Source of the DNA: UBA967 sp044375555
GTDB taxonomy: Bacteria; Verrucomicrobiota; Verrucomicrobiia; Chthoniobacterales; Terrimicrobiaceae
Length of the DNA: 64,000 nucleotides
Assembly (NCBI GenBank): GCA_044375555.1
Contig: JBILML010000001.1
Span: 1 to 64,000 of the forward strand
Reading direction: 5' to 3'
Part shown: piece by piece, positions 24,296 through 33,520 of the stretch
Layout of the letters: each line of letters starts with the position of its first letter
How positions within the stretch are numbered: the first letter of the stretch is position 1
Translations under genes and position numbers: made by a program
The notes under the pieces: model-generated
The model's input: only the letters and a program-made list of their open reading frames with translations
Databases searched by the model: none
Told to the model about the DNA's origin: nothing

Positions 24296-24375
24296 GCCAG
24301 CTATTACTTTTTCCACCCAACCGCTAAAAACACCCACCCGCTCCATACTTTCACTCTCACTGCTCACTTTCTTCC
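24296..24375. repeat. CACTTT-type spacer repeat, site 6
   Basis: CT-rich, with CTTTCACTCTCACTGCTCAC before the glycosyltransferase start. Last recognisable member of the series. Confidence 0.65.
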
Positions 24376-25098
24376 ATGCCTCCCTTAATCACACTTTTCG
24401 TCGCCTGCTATAACGAAGCCGGCAACATCGAGGGCACTCTCGATGTCATCGCAGCCGCCTGCGCGGAGGCCGCCATCACCTACGAGGTCATTGTCATCGA
24501 CGATGCCTCAATTGACGGGTCTCCCGAGATTATCCGCCGCTACATTGCCTCCCGCCCGGAAATGCCCATCACCCTCCATGTGAATGAGAAAAATGCAGGC
24601 TTCGGCGAGAACTTCGGCGAAGCCGCCTTCATGGGCACCGGAACCTATTACCGCGTCGTCTGCGGCGACAACACCGAACCCGTTGAAACCCTCGTCAAAA
24701 TCTTCCGCGAAATCGGCAAAGCCGACATCATCCTCAGCTACCGCCCGAACGATGTAGAAGGCAAGGCCTTGAGTCGCCGTCTCCTCTCAAAAATCTATAC
24801 CTTCATCGTTAACACTATTAGCGGCTACCATCTTCACTATTACAATGGCCTCCCCATCTTCAAACGCCGCGATGTCATGCGCTGGAATCCCAACTCTCAC
24901 GGCTTCGGCTTCCAAGCAGATTTGGTGACTCGCCTCCTCGATCGGGGGGCCACCTACATCGAAGTCCCTGTTACAGGACAGGAGCGCCAGACTGGAGAGG
25001 CAAAAGCCATCCGATTCCACAATTTCTGCTCCGTAGGGCATTCGCTTCTCAACATACTCATTCGCCGATTATCCAAAGGAATGTGGGGTCATGCGTAG
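24376..25098 (+). CDS. Family 2 glycosyltransferase
   Basis: 240 residues, GT-A fold: FVACYNEAGNIEGTL at the N-terminus, VIVIDDASIDGS as the nucleotide-sugar site and a CGDN acidic site in place of the usual DxD. Size and pattern resemble polyprenyl-phosphate mannosyl/glucosyltransferases. No transmembrane tail is obvious. Probably transfers a sugar during polysaccharide assembly; a close homologue lies at 31092. Confidence 0.85.
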   Translation: MPPLITLFVACYNEAGNIEGTLDVIAAACAEAAITYEVIVIDDASIDGSPEIIRRYIASRPEMPITLHVNEKNAGFGENFGEAAFMGTGTYYRVVCGDNTEPVETLVKIFREIGKADIILSYRPNDVEGKALSRRLLSKIYTFIVNTISGYHLHYYNGLPIFKRRDVMRWNPNSHGFGFQADLVTRLLDRGATYIEVPVTGQERQTGEAKAIRFHNFCSVGHSLLNILIRRLSKGMWGHA

Positions 25099-25141
25099 AA
25101 GCGAAGCTGGGAAACTTCAAATTTAAAGACAACTCAGTTCC

Positions 25142-26320
25142 ATGAATGCTCAGATTTCCGACTCCGCCCCCCTCCTCATCGTAGGAATGGACGGCCTTGT
25201 TGGCTCGAGTCTCGCTCTGGAGGCAACTCGTTTGGGAATTCCATGGAGTGGAACCTCGCGTCGCCATGGAGCGCCCTGTCACCTCGACCTTACCGAACCA
25301 CACGCAAAGTGGCAGATTCCTACATCCTCCAAATCAGTTGCAATTCTCTGCGCTGCTGTGACTGGGATGGAGGCCTGTGAGTCCGACCCGCAAGGCACAG
25401 CTTTGATCAACACTACTGCCACCATTGCACTGGCTGACAAGTTAGCAGACCAAGGAGCGTCCTTGGTTTTCATCTCGACCAGTCGGGTCTTCCCTCCCTG
25501 GTTTGAAAACCCTTCCGAAATAACTCCGCCCGCCCCCAATACAGAATACGGTCGCCAAAAACTTGCAGTCGAGAACCACCTCCTCGCCAAATATCCCACC
25601 GCCAAAATCATTCGCCCTGCAAAGATCATTTCACCACACCTTCCGCTTTTCAAAAATTGGCTCCACTTGCTCACCGCCAACCAACCGATCCATCCTTTCC
25701 AGGATTTGTTCCTCAGCCCCGTTGCTCTCAATTTCGTAACTCGCACCATCCTCGGTATCGCACTTGGCACCGCCTCCGGCATTTTCCACATTTCTGCCAG
25801 TGATGCCATTTCTTACCACCAAGCTGGACTCCACTTCGCCAGCAGACGCGGCTTAGATTGCAACTTGGTAGAGATGTCCAACGCGCCTCACCCCAATACC
25901 CCCGGATCCGCTATCCTGTCCTGCACTCGCACCATCGAGTTTATTGGTTTCAGACCGCTCAGTGCTTCCGAGAATCTCGATGCAGCCCTTCTGCAAGTTG
26001 AGGCGGCAAGCTGGCCCCGCCCCGTCTACATCCTCGGAGCCTCCCACCCGCAGACCAACTTCGTCCACTTTACTGGGCTTGAAAACTCGATCGACGCCTT
26101 CATCGATGACAATCCTGCGAAAGCCAACCTTCTGATCCCCTTAGCATGCCCCGTCCCGATCTTGCCAGCGTCAAAATTGTTGGAAGGCCCCGCACCCGGC
26201 ACCATCCTGCGCGGCGCCTTTGGCTATGAAGACTGGATGGACCGGGCGACCGCGCCACTTGCCGCGGAATCTACAACCATCGTGAAACCCTACGAGCCAA
26301 GAATGGTTTTTCCTCAATGA
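25142..26320 (+). CDS. RmlD-like reductase fused to a DDNPxK module
   Basis: 392 residues. The first 250 or so are an RmlD/extended-SDR domain: GMDGLVGSSLA, then STSRVF and YGRQK for catalysis. The last 115 are different: YILGASHPQTNFVHF and AFIDDNPAKANLL. This matches the C-terminal putative nucleotide-binding module of sugar C-methyltransferases, and both following genes end in the same module. It likely reduces a keto-sugar; the added domain may tie it to the methyltransferases. Confidence 0.75.
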   Translation: MNAQISDSAPLLIVGMDGLVGSSLALEATRLGIPWSGTSRRHGAPCHLDLTEPHAKWQIPTSSKSVAILCAAVTGMEACESDPQGTALINTTATIALADKLADQGASLVFISTSRVFPPWFENPSEITPPAPNTEYGRQKLAVENHLLAKYPTAKIIRPAKIISPHLPLFKNWLHLLTANQPIHPFQDLFLSPVALNFVTRTILGIALGTASGIFHISASDAISYHQAGLHFASRRGLDCNLVEMSNAPHPNTPGSAILSCTRTIEFIGFRPLSASENLDAALLQVEAASWPRPVYILGASHPQTNFVHFTGLENSIDAFIDDNPAKANLLIPLACPVPILPASKLLEGPAPGTILRGAFGYEDWMDRATAPLAAESTTIVKPYEPRMVFPQ

Positions 26321-26359
26321 CTCTCGCCTAAGCCAAAACAATTTCATGCATATTTCAAA

Positions 26360-27640
26360 ATGAACCCTAAATCCATTGCTTCAGCTCGCCGCCGCGATGT
26401 TTGCAGGCTCTGCAGCTCAATGAATCTGGAAATCGTGGTTCAAATTGACCCAACTCCAGTAGCAGAAAAAGCCCTTGAGAGTCTGGAGAAGGCAGATCAA
26501 GTCCCAGTTTTTCCTTTGGATCTCTACATGTGCCATGCCTGTGGTCATGTTCAAATGCTCGATATTGTAGATCCAGAATTCCTATACCGGGATTTCAACT
26601 ATCGTAGCGCCGGAACCATATCCCTGCTTCAGCACTTCGACCGAACGGCCGAAGCGGTTACCGGCAGCTACAAGTTCGATAGTAACCAGCCGCTGGTTGT
26701 GGATATTGGTAGCAATGATGGCTCGCTTTTGAAGTTTTTTCAAAATCGTGGCTTTGTTGTCTTGGGGGTGGATCCAGCCAAAGAAATCGCAGCGGAGGCC
26801 TCCTCGGCGGGAATTCCAACGCTTGCTGAATTTCTAACCCCCGAGGTGGTCAAAACAATTCTTTCCACATCCGGACACGCCTCGGTTGTTTGCGCTTTCA
26901 ACGTGTTCGCACACACCGATGATTTGGAAGGCATGACGAACAGCATACGGGATTTGCTGTCGCCTGATGGCGTCTTCGTGTTCGAGTGCTCATACCTAAA
27001 AGACATTTTGGAAAAAATGCTTTTGGGAACAATTTTTCACGAACACCTGAGTCACCATTCCATTGCCCCCCTTAAGGCATTTTTGGAGCGATGGGGGTTG
27101 GAATTGCTGGATATACAACATAATCAAATCCAAGGCGGTTCCATTGTGGGTATCGCTCAAAGAAAAGGCGGGCCTCATCCAGTTCTTTCATCGGTGGAGC
27201 AATTTCTCATCGAAGAAAAAAGGGCTAAACTCGACTCGCCCGAGACGGTTAAGGAATTCAATAAAAAAATCCTTTCCATTCGCGATAAAATTACCCGTTT
27301 TATTCAGTCTGAAAAATCAAACCAAAAGCGCTACTGGGGCTTTGGTGCCGCTCGAAGTGGACTAACTCTAATGACCCAGCTTCACCTTGGGCATGTGATC
27401 GAGCGCATCGTTGATGACAATCCTTCCAAGCAGAACAAGTTTACGCCGCTTTATGGAACTCCGGTGGTTACAACCGAACTTCTTTACCGGGAGAAGCCGG
27501 ACTTTGTTTTCATCCTTGCTTGGATTCACGCCTCAACGATTGTATCCAGACACAAACGCTACCTCGAAGACGGTGGGCGTTTCATCATTTGCTTTCCGGA
27601 ACCACGAGTCATCGCGGATTCAGGGATGATTCCCATATGA
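26360..27640 (+). CDS. Sugar C-methyltransferase, three-domain type
   Basis: 426 residues with the TylC3/NovU layout. An N-terminal zinc site uses CRLC and CHACGH. The middle SAM domain has VVDIGSNDGSLLKFF and GVDPAKE, and the catalytic-area FHEHLSHHS. The C-terminal module is YWGFGAARSGLT to VDDNPSKQNKF. These enzymes add a methyl to a carbon of a keto-deoxysugar nucleotide. The next gene overlaps the stop by 4 bp. Confidence 0.86.
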   Translation: MNPKSIASARRRDVCRLCSSMNLEIVVQIDPTPVAEKALESLEKADQVPVFPLDLYMCHACGHVQMLDIVDPEFLYRDFNYRSAGTISLLQHFDRTAEAVTGSYKFDSNQPLVVDIGSNDGSLLKFFQNRGFVVLGVDPAKEIAAEASSAGIPTLAEFLTPEVVKTILSTSGHASVVCAFNVFAHTDDLEGMTNSIRDLLSPDGVFVFECSYLKDILEKMLLGTIFHEHLSHHSIAPLKAFLERWGLELLDIQHNQIQGGSIVGIAQRKGGPHPVLSSVEQFLIEEKRAKLDSPETVKEFNKKILSIRDKITRFIQSEKSNQKRYWGFGAARSGLTLMTQLHLGHVIERIVDDNPSKQNKFTPLYGTPVVTTELLYREKPDFVFILAWIHASTIVSRHKRYLEDGGRFIICFPEPRVIADSGMIPI

Positions 27641-28878
27641 GTCAGTGTAGCGCGTGCTTCTCCGAACTGCTGCGTCCAGGCCTCGACCTCGGCACTATTC
27701 CGCTCAGCCATGATTTATCGGCTACGCCTGCCGACTCCGATTTAGGCCGCAAGATTTCATTCCATCTTATTCAGTGCAAAAATTGTGCGCTTGTTCAAAC
27801 TATTGAAACTCCCAGTGCGGCATCTTTCATTCCCCGCGAAGAGTGGGTGCGATTTAACGAGCCTGAAAACCACTTGGATGATCTCGCCTCAAGAATTCTT
27901 GCGCTGAGGGATTTCTCTTCTAGCTCAAGTTTTGGAGGCCTTTCTTCTAAAGATGATTCATTGCTGAAAAAATTATCCGCCAACGGAATAAAGAATATTT
28001 GGCGTATTAACCCTGAAAAGGATGTTGGATTCTCGGGAAACAGTGCAGGAGTCGCGTGGATTCAGGAAGCGCTGAATTTCTGTTTGGCAGGCCAAATCCG
28101 CCAGAATCGTGGGCGTGTGGACGTTCTTTTAGCTCGACACTTTCTTGAGCATGTTTCGGATATCAGAAGTTTCACGGAAGCGGCACGCGAACTTCTGAAT
28201 CCCGGCGGGTTATTAGTCCTTGAGGTTCCAGATTGCGAAGAAGGTTTAAAAATCGGGGATGCTTCGATTCTTTGGGAGGAGCACCACATTTGCTTCACCT
28301 CTGCTACGCTGGAGCGTTCCCTCCTATTATCCGGTTTCGATATCGTGCTAAAGCACGAATATCGTCTTCCCAATGAAACTTGTCTCGTCGTCATTGCGAC
28401 ACCAATGGAGGCAGGCGAGTTTCATGCAGACCAATGCTCCAGTCCGTGCGCCTCTGAATTTAAGTGCTTTAACTCTTATGTTTCCCAGTTTTCCTCCCGG
28501 TGCTTGAAACTGCGAGGTCTTCTGGAGACTTGGCGCAAGGCAGGGCCGATTGCAATATATGGAGCTGGGCACCATGCAAATACATTCATACACGCGCTGG
28601 GTGTTGGCGACTTGATTGCATTTGTTATTGATGACAACCCGCATAAAGCCCATAGATTCATAGCAGGTTCCGAAATCCCGGTTTTTCCCTCCGCATGTTT
28701 GAAATTCCCCGAGGTTGCAGTCTGCCTCAGTTCCCTCGGATTCGCTGCCGAGCAACGGATGCTTTCGACTAATGCGGCATTTAGCGAAGCCGGCGGTTCT
28801 GTCTACTCCATGTTTCCCGACGAGGCAGGAATTCCGCTTCGCTGGCTCGCCGGAAAAAAAATGCCATCCACATTGTGA
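27637..28878 (+). CDS. Methyltransferase-like protein with DDNPxK module
   Basis: 413 residues from ATG 27637. It has a zinc-site start (CSACF, CKNCALVQ), a methyltransferase middle (DVLLARHFLEHVSD, PGGLLVLEVPD) and the C-terminal IAIYGAGHHANTFIH to VIDDNPHKAH. The glycine-rich SAM motif is weak: where family members have DIGSNDG this reads FSSSSSFGG and IKNIWRINPE, so SAM binding may be altered. A second, divergent C-methyltransferase or partner of the previous gene. Confidence 0.75.
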   Translation: MSQCSACFSELLRPGLDLGTIPLSHDLSATPADSDLGRKISFHLIQCKNCALVQTIETPSAASFIPREEWVRFNEPENHLDDLASRILALRDFSSSSSFGGLSSKDDSLLKKLSANGIKNIWRINPEKDVGFSGNSAGVAWIQEALNFCLAGQIRQNRGRVDVLLARHFLEHVSDIRSFTEAARELLNPGGLLVLEVPDCEEGLKIGDASILWEEHHICFTSATLERSLLLSGFDIVLKHEYRLPNETCLVVIATPMEAGEFHADQCSSPCASEFKCFNSYVSQFSSRCLKLRGLLETWRKAGPIAIYGAGHHANTFIHALGVGDLIAFVIDDNPHKAHRFIAGSEIPVFPSACLKFPEVAVCLSSLGFAAEQRMLSTNAAFSEAGGSVYSMFPDEAGIPLRWLAGKKMPSTL

Positions 28879-29414
28879 AAAAATTCAACGAGATCGCCCC
28901 AAACATTCTTTCATCCACTTCCAATTCTTTGGTGATAGACCCAATGGAATTAGAGGATTTAAAAAAACGCGCAACCGCCTCACCGCTTCAGCGCTCCAGA
29001 ATTCTCGCCCACGGCACTCCAGATGCGCCGCTTCACGAAATGCTGATCGTTCAGACCGCCGCCGTCTATGTGCGCCCGCACCGCCACCACGGAAAATCAG
29101 AGTCTCTCCATGTGATAGAGGGGGCCGCAAAAATTGTTTATTTCGACAATGACGGGGGGATTGAAGATTGCGTGGATGTGGGGCCGCCTCAATCAGGAAA
29201 GCCTTTCTATCTTCGAAACGATTCACCGCGATGGCACACACAGATTATTCTCTCACCCTTCTTCGTTTTTCACGAGGTCACCAATGGGCCGTTTCGTCGA
29301 ACGGACACGGAATTCGCGCCTTGGTCTCCGGAAGAAGATGACTTGATCGCAGCCGCCGCATTCTTTCGCACTCTTCTGGAAAAACTAGGAATCGCCCCGA
29401 GCACCGCAAAGTGA
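28875..29414 (+). CDS. WbuC-family cupin
   Basis: 179 residues from a GTG overlapping the previous stop. The cupin metal-site stretch is VRPHRHHGKSESLHVIEG, followed by HEVTNGPF. WbuC proteins are found in O-antigen loci and their reaction is not established. It is coupled by overlap to the methyltransferase-like gene before and to the reductase after. Confidence 0.82.
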   Translation: MKKFNEIAPNILSSTSNSLVIDPMELEDLKKRATASPLQRSRILAHGTPDAPLHEMLIVQTAAVYVRPHRHHGKSESLHVIEGAAKIVYFDNDGGIEDCVDVGPPQSGKPFYLRNDSPRWHTQIILSPFFVFHEVTNGPFRRTDTEFAPWSPEEDDLIAAAAFFRTLLEKLGIAPSTAK

Positions 29415-30310
29415 AATTCCTTGTCATCGGCGGCTCTGGATTTATCGGCACCCATTTGTTAGCGGATTTTCGCAAGGCTGGGCATCTGGTAATTGGCACA
29501 TCATCCCGCCCGAACTGCCCCGGGTTTCTTCAATTCAATCTTTTGGAGGACACCTTGATGGAGTCTGTTCCAGAAGAATTTTTTCAAGGAGAACGCCCCT
29601 GCCTCGTTTTGGCTGCAGTGCAGGGAAACATGGATCAATGTCTTTCCCATCGTGAACTCAGCTATCGTATCAATGTTTTCAAAACCATTTCCTTGATCCG
29701 CGAGGCGAATTCGCTCGGTTGTCCTGTGGTTTTTCTTTCCACCGGCCATGTGTTTGATGGAACGCTCGGCAAAAGACTTGAGAGCGACCCCGTGCGACCG
29801 GCAAACGAATACGGCAGGCAAAAATTGGAAGTGGAAAACTTTTTGATGAGCGAATTGCCCGATGCCCTAATTTTGAGATTGGACAAGGTGGTGGGAGATG
29901 ACTTGCGCCACCATCATTTGCTTTCCGAATGGTGGTGGCAGGCCCAAAACCGCAAACCAATTCTATGTGTGAGGGACATGGAAATCTCACCCGCTTCGGT
30001 ATGGGATATCGCTCGAGCGCTAAGATTTGCGGTCGAGCGAGGCTTGAGCGGGATCTACCATCTGGCAGGCCCAGACCGCCTCACCAGGGCGGAATTCGCA
30101 AAGAGCTTTTGCGCTTACGGTAATTTTGAAACAGAAATTATCGAAAAACCACTGGGAGAGTTTGATTTCCTTGATGGTCGAGCACTCAGATCCAGCCTTA
30201 GTGGATTGAAATTTACAGAGGTTTCCAGCATTTCATTTTCCTCAGCAGACCAAATTATAAAAAGATTTTTTTCGAATATCGGCCAGGCTTCTTCACCAAC
30301 CGATCACTGA
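29411..30310 (+). CDS. RmlD-like NDP-sugar reductase
   Basis: 299 residues from a GTG start. GGSGFIGTHLL binds NAD(P), FLSTGHVFDG is the catalytic Thr/Ser region and YGRQKLEVE gives Tyr/Lys. It resembles the N-terminal half of the protein at 25142 but lacks the DDNPxK module. Likely reduces a 4-keto sugar. Last plus-strand gene of the operon; its final 18 bp overlap the converging SDR gene. Confidence 0.83.
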   Translation: MKFLVIGGSGFIGTHLLADFRKAGHLVIGTSSRPNCPGFLQFNLLEDTLMESVPEEFFQGERPCLVLAAVQGNMDQCLSHRELSYRINVFKTISLIREANSLGCPVVFLSTGHVFDGTLGKRLESDPVRPANEYGRQKLEVENFLMSELPDALILRLDKVVGDDLRHHHLLSEWWWQAQNRKPILCVRDMEISPASVWDIARALRFAVERGLSGIYHLAGPDRLTRAEFAKSFCAYGNFETEIIEKPLGEFDFLDGRALRSSLSGLKFTEVSSISFSSADQIIKRFFSNIGQASSPTDH

Positions 30311-31006
30311 ACCATCCACATTTAAAAAAAGCCCGTTACCCTCGGGCGTAGACGCTTCGATTATCTTCACCATGGCTTCAACACTTTCTTCAGGCGAACC
30401 TGGGGCATCCCAACCACCGGTTTCGGTCTTTACCCAACCAGGGTGCAAGGCGACGACAGATACACCTTCTGCACGAAGGTCGAATCCTATGGCTTTAACC
30501 GCAGCATTGAGCGCAGCCTTGCTGGTTCTGTAAATATAAGGTCCACCCGTCTTGTGGTGAGGTTGCGAACCTCTGAGCGAAATACTTCCTGCCATACTCG
30601 AAATAAATACCAGCTTCTTCTGAACACTCTGCAGCACATTTGGCAACAATGCCTCCGTCACCTTGATCGGTGCCATGGCATTCACTTTCATGACTTCAAG
30701 CCAAGCATCCAGATCGATTTTCCCAAAGGTTCCAGAATCATCCCGGGGGCCGTGGATCGCAGCGTTGTTAACCAAAATGTCGATGGGCTTTCCTTTCATG
30801 GTATCCACCAGTGCAGCAATAGATTTCCCAGAGGTAACATCCAAAGGCAAAATGGAAACATTCCCTGAGAGATGCTGGAGTTCATTGGCACTCCGGGGAT
30901 TTCTGCAGGTTGCCACCACCTCCCACCCCAATTCGGAATACATGCGGCAAAATGCCAAACCGATTCCACGACTGGAACCAGTGATCAAAACAGCAGGCAT
31001 AGTCAT
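30293..31006 (-). CDS. Short-chain dehydrogenase/reductase
   Basis: 237 residues, classical SDR: TGSSRGIGLAF, NNAAIHG, catalytic Ser in FISSMAGS and YRTSKAAL. Cytoplasmic NAD(P)-dependent oxidoreductase of unknown substrate. It converges on the RmlD-like gene with an 18-bp coding overlap and begins 85 bp from the divergent GT2 gene. Confidence 0.82.
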   Translation of the reverse strand: MTMPAVLITGSSRGIGLAFCRMYSELGWEVVATCRNPRSANELQHLSGNVSILPLDVTSGKSIAALVDTMKGKPIDILVNNAAIHGPRDDSGTFGKIDLDAWLEVMKVNAMAPIKVTEALLPNVLQSVQKKLVFISSMAGSISLRGSQPHHKTGGPYIYRTSKAALNAAVKAIGFDLRAEGVSVVALHPGWVKTETGGWDAPGSPEESVEAMVKIIEASTPEGNGLFLNVDGSVIGW

Positions 31007-31091
31007 TTCATAATCAAGATTGATGAAAAACTAAAGAACAATATAAAAAATCTTCCCCACATCACTCCATTAGCATAGAAAGCTTAATTTT

Positions 31092-31841
31092 ATGGCCTCG
31101 CCAAGCATTTCATTCATCGTCCCAGCTCTAAATGAAGAACAACACATCGAAGGAGCTGTATCCACTATTCACCGTGCTGTTGCAGAATTCACAAATTTAG
31201 ATTTTGAAATTGTCCTTGTAAACGATGGAAGCTCCGATTCTACGGGCGAAATTATGAATAGGCTTGCGTCTAGCGTTTCCAAGATTAAAGCCGTTCATAA
31301 TCGCAGTAATCTTGGACTTGGCGGCGCATGGAAAAGTGGCGTTGCCGTCGCTGAGAAAGATTATGTGATGATGGTTGTCGGTGACAATATCATGCCCGTA
31401 GAAGATATTGTCAGCGTCGTAAAAAAAATAGGCCAAGCTGACATTATTTTGTTCCATCTAACGAATCCCGAGTTAAGAACTTTAGGAAGAAGGATTGGTT
31501 CTGCTGGTTTTGTAAAAGTGATTAACTTTCTCTTCCAACTAAGAATCACTTACTATCAAGGTTTAGTTCCAAGAAGGGAATTACTAAAAAAAATTACCAT
31601 TAAAACGGATAGCTATGCATTCCCGGCGGAAGTTGTTGTAAAATTAATCAAGTCCGGGCACTCATATACGGAGTTGGGTATATCTGGAACGCCGTGTCGC
31701 AAGGACAAATCCGTTGCACTTCAGCCAAAAAGGCTGTGGAAAGTTCTTTTAACCATTTTTGATCTTTTTGCGGAGATTAGAATGTATGAAAAAAGTTTAA
31801 AGGAACCTTCGCGGGGGATCAAAGGCAAATCAGCTTTGTAA
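31092..31841 (+). CDS. Family 2 glycosyltransferase
   Basis: 249 residues, GT-A fold: FIVPALNEEQHIEGAV, VLVNDGSSDSTGE and a VGDN acidic site. Homologous in layout to 24376, but in visibly more A+T-rich DNA and with different codon use, suggesting separate acquisition. Its last 12 bp overlap the end of the converging epimerase gene. Confidence 0.85.
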   Translation: MASPSISFIVPALNEEQHIEGAVSTIHRAVAEFTNLDFEIVLVNDGSSDSTGEIMNRLASSVSKIKAVHNRSNLGLGGAWKSGVAVAEKDYVMMVVGDNIMPVEDIVSVVKKIGQADIILFHLTNPELRTLGRRIGSAGFVKVINFLFQLRITYYQGLVPRRELLKKITIKTDSYAFPAEVVVKLIKSGHSYTELGISGTPCRKDKSVALQPKRLWKVLLTIFDLFAEIRMYEKSLKEPSRGIKGKSAL

Positions 31842-32699
31842 AACATTTCTCAAAATAACTGGAACCTTTTCACGAATAGAAACGATTGGGTTCCAGCCAG
31901 TCAACTTAAAAGCTTTGGAATTGTCGAAAGCAAATCCGTAATCATTGCCTGGCGCTGTCTCGAAATTAACTTTATCATCGACTAATTGAACAAATTCTCT
32001 TAAAGAAATAAGATTGGTTTCACCTCCGCCGGCATGGATTTTCTCGCCTGCAACTCGGCATTCGTAAAGAAGTTCAATGAGAGAACCTAAGTCATCTGTG
32101 TGTAAAGGGTCACGAAATTGATATCCGCCGGAGTTTAGTTTCAAAGGGTTGCCCTTGGCGATGGATTTGATTAATCTCAATACCCAACCCCCAGCTGCAT
32201 GGTGGTGATCCGTATAAGGCGAGGTCAAGCGGATCACATTGCTGAAAGGGTGCGACTCCGAAATGAATTCGGCAATGACCTTGGATTTTCCGTAAAAGTT
32301 TTGGGGTGAGTAAGGTTGGTTTTCTCCAATGAAAAATTTGGGCCGATAACCTTTATCAGTAAATATTACATCATTTTCACCGTAAATATTGTTAAAAACT
32401 TCCCTTGTGGAAAATTGAAACCAAAAGATTTCCGATCCTTTTAATACCCTGGCGAGGTGCTTGGCTCCCTCCACATTGATTGTGTCACCAGGTGTATCTA
32501 CTTGAAATTTAGGTGAGGCCAAATCGGCCACAACGGAAAGGTTGATGATGGCCTCAATGTTATTTTTTGAGAGCATTTCAGAAGATATTTGAAAAAGGTC
32601 TTCCTCTTTATCCCATCCCATGACATCGTTTTTTCTACTTAAATATTCCAAAAGCCCCTGCCCAAGATATCCTCTGTGTCCAATTAAAAGAATTTTCAT
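31830..32699 (-). CDS. NAD-dependent epimerase/reductase
   Basis: 289 residues from ATG 32699; a TTG at 32723 would run into the upstream gene. Extended SDR with GHRGYLGQGL, VVADL, STREVFNNIYG and YGKSK for catalysis. Probably acts on a nucleotide sugar. Second gene of a minus-strand pair with the SDR at 32704, in A+T-rich DNA. Confidence 0.8.
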   Translation of the reverse strand: MKILLIGHRGYLGQGLLEYLSRKNDVMGWDKEEDLFQISSEMLSKNNIEAIINLSVVADLASPKFQVDTPGDTINVEGAKHLARVLKGSEIFWFQFSTREVFNNIYGENDVIFTDKGYRPKFFIGENQPYSPQNFYGKSKVIAEFISESHPFSNVIRLTSPYTDHHHAAGGWVLRLIKSIAKGNPLKLNSGGYQFRDPLHTDDLGSLIELLYECRVAGEKIHAGGGETNLISLREFVQLVDDKVNFETAPGNDYGFAFDNSKAFKLTGWNPIVSIREKVPVILRNVLQS

Positions 32700-32703
32700 A
32701 TTT

Positions 32704-33456
32704 TTACATCCCTGCTCCGTCAACTCCTACGATTGACCCAGCCATGAATGATGCCTTTTCGGAGCACATAAATGAGATAACAGAAGCCACCTCAGACGTT
32801 TCAGCAAGCCTGTTAATTGTTTGATTGTTTTTGAAATAATCCTGCAAAGCTGGTGAATTCTCTTTTTGAAGTTTCGCCAAGTGTCTTCCGTCAATAAAAA
32901 CGGCTCCCGGTGCCACAGCGGAAATGATAACATTGTCCTTTGCGACATGACGAGAAACAGACTTTACATATGCATTCAGCGCACATTTCGCAGAAGCATA
33001 TGCTGCATTTCCTTTAAAATTATAAGTTGCGAGAGTTGATAGGTGCACGATTCTCCCCCATCTGCGTTCCACCATTCCCGGAATAAACGCCCGGTTTAAA
33101 TTAATACCGATTCCAAGGTTAAATTGCCAAACCTTGGCCCAGTCTTCGGATGAGGCAAAAGGATCGCTCACACCTCCGGAACCACCAAGATTGTTCACCA
33201 ATATATCAAGGGGGCCAATTTGATTAACAGCATCAGCCAAGCGCTCCGGAGCATCTGCCTCCATAAGATCCATCGGGAAGGCATAGTGGGCTTCGGGATT
33301 GTGCAATTCGCTTTTCAGTTCGTTCAAGGCGGCGGTAGATCGAGCCACCAAAACCAGTCTCACGCCCTCCTGAGCAAGAGCCTCAGCGATACCACGCCCG
33401 ATTCCTCGACTGCATCCCGTAACAAGCCCAAGCTTTCCTGATATACCAAGTTCCAT
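32704..33456 (-). CDS. FabG-like short-chain dehydrogenase
   Basis: 250 residues, classical SDR: TGCSRGIGRGIAEAL, NNLGGSGG (for NNAG), Ser in HLSTLATYN, and YASAKCAL. The terminal VGVDGAGM is FabG-like. It could be a ketoacyl or keto-sugar reductase; the glycan context favours a sugar or lipid-linked substrate. It ends 4 bp before the epimerase start. Confidence 0.82.
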   Translation of the reverse strand: MELGISGKLGLVTGCSRGIGRGIAEALAQEGVRLVLVARSTAALNELKSELHNPEAHYAFPMDLMEADAPERLADAVNQIGPLDILVNNLGGSGGVSDPFASSEDWAKVWQFNLGIGINLNRAFIPGMVERRWGRIVHLSTLATYNFKGNAAYASAKCALNAYVKSVSRHVAKDNVIISAVAPGAVFIDGRHLAKLQKENSPALQDYFKNNQTINRLAETSEVASVISFMCSEKASFMAGSIVGVDGAGM

Positions 33457-33520
33457 AGATGTTTTTAGATTTTTGCTTTGTGAATAGTCAATGACTCAGC
33501 CGATGAAATTTTTGCCAAGT

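Noticed and set aside
17841..24375. CRISPR array from the repeated CACTTT spacers
   Set aside because: The repeats are short, uneven and separated by whole genes, and no cas genes are present.
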